DNA of 64,000 nucleotides from Marsupella aquatica (taxonomy: Eukaryota; Marchantiophyta), in NCBI GenBank assembly GCA_973895155.1, contig OZ316895.1:13516001-13580000 (forward strand), in the 5' to 3' direction. Shown here one piece after another: positions 59,060-64,000 of this stretch; positions within the stretch are counted from its first letter, which is position 1; every line of letters begins with the position of its first letter. Under the pieces are notes generated by a model. That model made no database searches and was not told the origin of the DNA. It worked only from the letters and a program-made list of their open reading frames with translations. A program made the position numbers and the translations under genes.

Positions 59060-59400
59060 AAAGTATTCAAAGTGCTCCTTGTAACAAGAGCAATGCCGTA
59101 TGAAAAACATGATTTTTGGTAGCGTCACATCCAAAAAATTACTCGAAGCGCTTGTTGTAACAAGAGTAGCGTTCTCTGAAAAATATGATTCATCAACAAC
59201 ACTCTCCCAAAAACTTTCAAGTGGCTCTATAACAATAAATTAGTCAAAAAACTATATATAACAAGAACAATGGTCTCTGAAAACAGTATTTTGCAATAAT
59301 TCTTATGCAAATTAAAAATTTCCTTGAGCTCTGCAATGAAACAATTGCTATAATCTAGGTAACAAGAGCAATGCTCTATGAAAACCAAGATTTTGTAACA
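59060..59400. repeat. Degenerate units with TAACAAGAGCAATG motif
   Basis: TAACAAGAGCAATG or close variants recur near 59082, 59157, 59258 and 59360, each followed by a TCT(C/A)TGAAAA or TATGAAAA block. Spacing is about 75-100 bp. The units are diverged and AT-rich. Confidence 0.6.
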
Positions 59401-60350
59401 ACACTTCCGGAAGTCGTATAGTCATTCTGCAAAGTATCAATGCCCTAGAATCTCAAGAAAGTGTGTAGAAAACTTATAATATTTTTGTAAAAATTGATCT
59501 TATTTGGGCTTTAGATTTTCACCCTAGCCTCGGTGCAAATTGTTTCTTTGGTTCATGAGTCATTGTGCTGCTTGCTTCCACCCTTTCGCAGGGCTTATAA
59601 ACAGTAACAAAATATTTTTGAGGAAATTAAGTTCATTTGATGTTTTAGCATTGAGAAAATTACTTGAGGCGGTATGAGTAAAATGTGAAGCAGTCAATCT
59701 ACTCAAAGTTTCATAAGCCATGAAGGCCAAATAAGGTATTTATATAAGGACCTAGATGTACTTTATATTTAATCTTTTTATTAAACTCTAAAAAATGGTT
59801 GGAGTACCTATATGGAGGGGAAAGAGTATTGGAGAATGAAGCGAAGCTTTCAATGAAAGTGCTCTGCCCAGTGACAAAGTATCTTCATGACAGAATTCGT
59901 GACACATTTAGTGAGAGGGAAAATCTTTGGACAGGAGTGATGATTTGGTCATTGACAATGTACTTTATGGACAGAAAAGTAACAATAGTATCCATGCATA
60001 TTTGTATGTTTTAACCCAGTCCATCCAAGTCTCATTTATCCATGGGGGCTTTATGGACAACCTATTGGTCCATCCGGGCTTTAAGTTCAAGTTGTTGGGA
60101 CTTTATGGACGAATAAAGAATGCACTTCAATTGGGCAAGAAAAACTTGTAAGGGAAAGTCACTTTTGGTGGTAACCTTCTGTGGCTGGCCCTGATCTTGA
60201 AAATAATCCCATATATACAAAACAACTCACTTTGATGATTATCTTGGGGAGGCTTCGGTTGGCATAACACAAGCCAACTAAAACCATGCCAAAGGCAAAG
60301 GTTATGCAATAAAGTGTGCATTTCAAGAATAGAGAAATTCACAAATGCAA
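59400..60350. other. Intergenic region, no gene recognised
   Basis: A 71-codon plus frame at 59799-60014 has no recognisable domain. Short CCATCC(A/G)(A/G)G(T/C) repeats occur around 60021-60075. Nothing else is supported. Confidence 0.4.
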
Positions 60351-60354
60351 AAGA

Positions 60355-60660
60355 GCTCAGTTTGGTGAAAAGTTGATATCTATTGCAGAAATGGAAGGGA
60401 ACTTATGGCAGAAAAGCTGAGATCTATTGCAGAAATGGAAGGAAGTAATGGCTGAAAAGTTGAGATCTACTGTAGAAAGGAAAGGAATTCCTGACACAAA
60501 AGTTGAGATCTATTCTAGAAAGGAAAAGGAAGTCCTGACAGAAACGTCAAGATCAGTTGTTGGAAGAAAAGGAAGTCCTAACAGAAAGTTGAGATTTATT
60601 GAAGAAATGAAAGGAAGAGTAGCATAATACTCTAGATCTATTATAGAAATGAAAGGAAAG
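60355..60660. repeat. Tandem array of 40-50 bp purine-rich units
   Basis: About six units share AAAGTTGAGATCTA(T/C)TG(C/T)AGAAA followed by GGAAAGGAA and a CCTGACAGAA-like joint. Units vary in length and sequence. A plus frame (60427-60627) is open through them. Confidence 0.8.
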
Positions 60661-60861
60661 ATGTAACATTCAAAGGTATATAGTCCTGGTAAAAAGGCAT
60701 TATGGGCCGTAATGCATCCCCAAAGCTAGAGTTTTGAGGTGTCATTTTGTCCATAATGCCCTCCTAAGTGAGAGTGAGTACACTCCAAGGCCTACTAGAT
60801 TTTATATGTTTACTTTTTTTTTTAAACAAATGAAGGAGAAATTTCATAAGTTGGACCAAAC

Positions 60862-61015
60862 CTTTCTCCATGAAGCACCAAAATCCAAAAGAGAAAAGCC
60901 ACAAAGGGCATTATATCATAAAGCAAGTATTTGAAGGACCAAAACTTTCTCCATGAAGCACCAAAATCCAAAAGAGAAAAGCCACAAAGGGCATTTTATA
61001 ATAAAGCGAGCATTT
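60862..61015. repeat. 83-bp tandem duplication
   Basis: Units begin at 60862 and 60945 with CTTTCTCCATGAAGCACC and continue through AAAGCCACAAAGGGCATT. The two are nearly identical, so the duplication is recent. Confidence 0.9.
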
Positions 61016-61479
61016 CAAGGCACGCAAACTAGCAACGGAGCCAAGAATTCCAAAGCCTCATTGGGTCCTGAAATCACCCACATGCATGCCCACAAGCTCT
61101 GAAGGTGGCTTGGTCCAATGATATGAGGATGTTTTTTAGTGGCAAAATTAGCTGGATTCCACCTTCCTAAAACATCTTCACCACTTCTGGCAAAATTTCT
61201 CTAGCCTTTCTGTCTACCATTAGCCAGTTTCTCACCTAGCCATAGACCTCATTAGCCAGAACAAACAGGTCATGCTTAGATCTAGGGACGGTCAGGAGTG
61301 AATCTAGAAAGATGAGGTGGAGAATATTCCAAGCATCTGGAGTGAATCTAGAAAAATGAGATGGAGAATGTTCCTAGCATCTTCTCCTTCTCAGAAGATG
61401 ACAATAGCCACACTGGCGAAAGTAAAACTACATTATACCTGTACACCTTAAAAGTTAAACTTGTTCATACCCATGCAAC

Positions 61480-61645
61480 TGTAGAGAAGGAGTGAAGTAC
61501 TTTCAGCTATGGCGGAGTGAAGTACTAAAAAACTCCACTGGTTGATACCCTTTGAGCTATGGCGAAGAAGTCAGGTGCTTCAGCTATGGAGAAGGAGTGA
61601 AGCACTTTCAGCTATGGCGAAGTAGTGAAGTACTTGTACAGTTCT
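61480..61645. repeat. Short repeats of TTCAGCTATGG
   Basis: GAGTGAAG(T/C)ACTTTCAGCTATGGCG and shortened variants occur about five times between 61490 and 61625, in irregular order. The plus frame 61552-61830 crosses them and is not taken as a gene. Confidence 0.75.
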
Positions 61646-62050
61646 GGAATCAAGTCAGCCATGGTCAGATCCTACGGCATTCTTTTGTCCTGTCGAGCAG
61701 TAGGATAATCATGGTGATGAAGTGCAAGGATAGGTTGAGCGTTAGGAGCTATGCGGAAGCCTTTTCTCTCTCCTCTGGAAAAGTCAGAAGCAGCTGTCAT
61801 TCCTCTTCATTTCGGCGTGTGGAGAGTTGATTCACGGAGTGCTAGAAAAGCCCCGATTGATGGGCGGAGGGCAGCTGCAGAGCAGCCATTGGTGAATCCC
61901 GTGAATGCCGTCCGTAAGGGGGAAAGGTAGAGGTAGTTTGGCTCTGGTGCAGGTTCTCAGGCGGAATATCAGTACGGTCACAGCAATGTACGAGCGATCA
62001 CGGGAAACAAAAGATCTTCGAAGAGATTGCTGATGAGACGTGAAAGATTC

Positions 62051-62136
62051 TCCTGAAGCTAGCACCATCATCATTCTTCTGACTAGCCTCCTCTCCTGAA
62101 GCTAGGACCATCATCACTCTTCTGACTAGCCCTCCC
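62051..62136. repeat. 43-bp tandem duplication
   Basis: Units at 62051 and 62094 begin TCCTGAAGCTAG(C/G)ACC and end TTCTGACTAGCC. They differ at two or three positions. Confidence 0.9.
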
Positions 62137-62668
62137 AGCGTCGTCGATGGTTGGCTGTGTGAGAATCACGCTAGAAATAAACGGGGCGTGCTCCGGATTG
62201 GAGCCCAACGAGAGTCCGATCAGGAATGAACTTTTCCTGTATTTTTTAGTAAAAGCAAAACTGCTTTAAAGTACTGTTATGAGCGCAATATGGACAACAA
62301 TGGGCCACAAAATATGAGCGAAAGCCCTCGTTAGGCGATACCCTCTGATTACAAATATTGCACAGGGGCATTGTGAAAATTCTCGTCTACATTTACTAAA
62401 GAACTTAAAAAAGATAATCTGTAAAAGTGCCCAGAAATCTAGATGATCCCATTAAGAAGGAGAAGGAGCCTGATTAACCAAAACCACATTTGGAGGCACA
62501 ATCGGTTGTCTACTTACCAGGATGGCTGAGGAATGGATAATCTTCACTATTCCAGATCAATCTCAAACGAGGTAGCCCCCCGATCTATATGCGCAGACTG
62601 GCATTCCCCGGCTGAATTGCTCCTGCAACATTTTAACCTGCCTTTTAATCATTTTAACCATTTCCCAG

Positions 62669-62859
62669 ATGGCGAACGTACGTTTGGAGGAACGCGTATG
62701 AACTTGAGAAACACTACGGCGACCAAACCAGGAAACCCACCACCTGGTCGCTGGAATTCAAACACTTCATCATGCTGTTCAGGAACGTACGGCGACCAAA
62801 CCAGGAAACCCACCACCTGGTCGCTGGACTTCAAACACTTCATCATGCTGTTCAGGAAC
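62669..62859 (+). CDS. Candidate internal exon with duplicated 3' end (unknown protein)
   Basis: A pyrimidine-rich acceptor (AACCATTTCCCAG) ends at 62668. From 62670 one frame gives 39 residues up to a GT at 62787: it contains YELEKHYGDQTRKPTTW and EFKHFIMLFRN. The composition (Trp, Tyr, Phe, charged pairs) is that of a folded domain, but I do not recognise the family. The last 73 bp are repeated directly (62788-62859), and the second copy ends at AAC|GTGAGT, a stronger donor than the first copy's AAC|GTACGG. Because 73 is not a multiple of three, using the second donor would break the frame. Neighbouring exons were not found, so this may be part of a gene extending outside my reading or a pseudogene. 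Confidence 0.4.
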
Positions 62860-62860
62860 G
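62715..62860 (+). repeat. 73-bp direct duplication across an exon-intron border
   Basis: Units start at 62715 and 62788 with TACGGCGACCAAACC and each end in TTCAGGAACGT. They differ at one site (GAATTC against GACTTC). The copy is recent. Confidence 0.92.
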
Positions 62861-62861
62861 T

Positions 62862-64000
62862 GAGTATGAAGAACAATGCAGTGTGCACATACGACAGAAA
62901 CCTACAGATCCCCTGCTACCCAACTTCCCATGGGCGTTAGAGATTACAGCTTTACATTTTGTACTCTTCCCCGACGTTTGAAGAGGGCTACACGAATCTG
63001 CTCCAAATGTAGTAAGTTAGGTCTAGCAATACCAGAGTCATTTGCGGTAAACACACACATCAGGAATATGGTCATCTCGCATTTGCTGCTGAAGACATCA
63101 AGATGACACGAACAAGGGAAACCAGTGGGCAGTCTGAACTTAAAAATTACCCACTAGGTGAAACTCGCCAAGTCAGAAAGCGTCAAAGTAAACGTATGCT
63201 ATACGAGAAGAGGCTACAAAACCATAAGAGAACTTGAATAAGCGTGGAACATCTTATTGCAGTGGGGACGTTATACTGAGTAAGGAGAGCACTTCCAATT
63301 CATACGAAGTCCTCACAATGGGGTCGAACAAGAAACATTTCACGGCCTGACTATGCATTAGTGCTCTCTGATTCACATTGTTCGTCTACGGTGATTTTGA
63401 TTTGGGATCGATCGTTTCAAAGGGAGTCCACAAACACGCAGATAGGAAAGTCCAAAAAGATAAGCAGCAAATACAGAGCGAACGGATACTGCTCCAATCA
63501 TCCTGAAACATAAGCGACCCTCAAGTCTCGTCATGACGCACGATGGAAAAGACTGCTCTTTTGCAGTTTGCATTATTTCAACAAAAATCTGGAAGTTTTC
63601 ATTAGTAAGGTTGCTTCACTGCTTCACCTCACATGAAATTTAACATTTAAGGTTACAGTTGCAAGTAATGGCATCAGATTTTACAAATAGTCAAGACTGC
63701 AGAAGACGAGACCAGGTTGGACGAAGGAGCTAGGCTACACAAAACAAGGAACTTCCTCGGGCAAACCCTAGCCTGCAAGTGGAATTAAAAAACATACAAC
63801 TTGAGAGCAGTGGGAGTGCCCACATACGCGACAAAGAAACAAATTTGGACCTCTAATTTAAATTAAGATTTGTAGTAGGTTGCATCCAACAGTACACTAC
63901 CATTGAGAAAACCGACGCACCTGCAGCCTTACCCTCATGCCCGGTTACACCGTAGGCAAGAAAATTATGAATATGGCTGGCCAAGAGGACAAACCCTTTC
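62862..64000. other. Terminal region, no gene recognised
   Basis: The last 1.1 kb has short frames on both strands and no recognised domain. It may hold further exons or the 3' end of a gene running out of the window, but I cannot support that. Confidence 0.4.

Noticed and set aside
1-64000. CRISPR arrays, prokaryotic operons, integrons or phage modules
   Set aside because: Repeats lack regular spacers and all recognised genes and elements are eukaryotic in structure.

Overview
The window looks like nuclear DNA of a land plant, most likely a non-seed plant such as a bryophyte. That lineage call is inference. The signs are split genes with GT-AG introns, one gene ending in a proline/basic tract and a single C-terminal membrane helix typical of a plant-only family, plant-type Ty1/copia elements primed by initiator tRNA-Met, a Tourist-like MITE and a LINE remnant. 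There are no operons, prokaryotic genes or CRISPR arrays. Gene density is low and most of the window is repeats and decayed mobile DNA.

Layout: 1-1.4 kb, tandem repeats. 5.6-9.3 kb, a six-exon gene for a probable plastid protein of about 224 residues. 11.8-21.8 kb, a 1.5-kb repeat unit present in both orientations, whose right arm was later split by a Copia element (Copia-1, 14737-21668). 22.9-27.4 kb, several short tandem repeats. 28.67-29.09 kb, a MITE with TTA target duplications. 29.7-30.6 kb, a diverged tandem duplication. 33.7-34.1 kb, a LINE zinc-finger remnant. 36.15-37.55 kb, a two-exon gene for a predicted membrane-anchored protein. 38.5-44.3 kb, repeats. 45.5-50.9 kb, two convergent, decayed tyrosine-recombinase genes of Crypton/DUF3504 type, each with a similar hairpin upstream. 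52.15-58.82 kb, an older Copia element (Copia-2). 59-62.1 kb, short repeats. 62.67-62.86 kb, a candidate exon whose 3' end and splice donor are duplicated.

The mobile elements are nested. A solo LTR lies in the tail of the first recombinase gene and another of the same family lies in the RT region of Copia-2; both have perfect 5-bp target duplications. Their LTR family is related to the Copia-1 LTR. The recombinase pair is the most unusual content: both copies keep the Arg, Arg, His and Tyr active-site pattern although their frames are broken.

All identifications are by eye from translated sequence. No database search was run, and exon borders are splice-consensus predictions.
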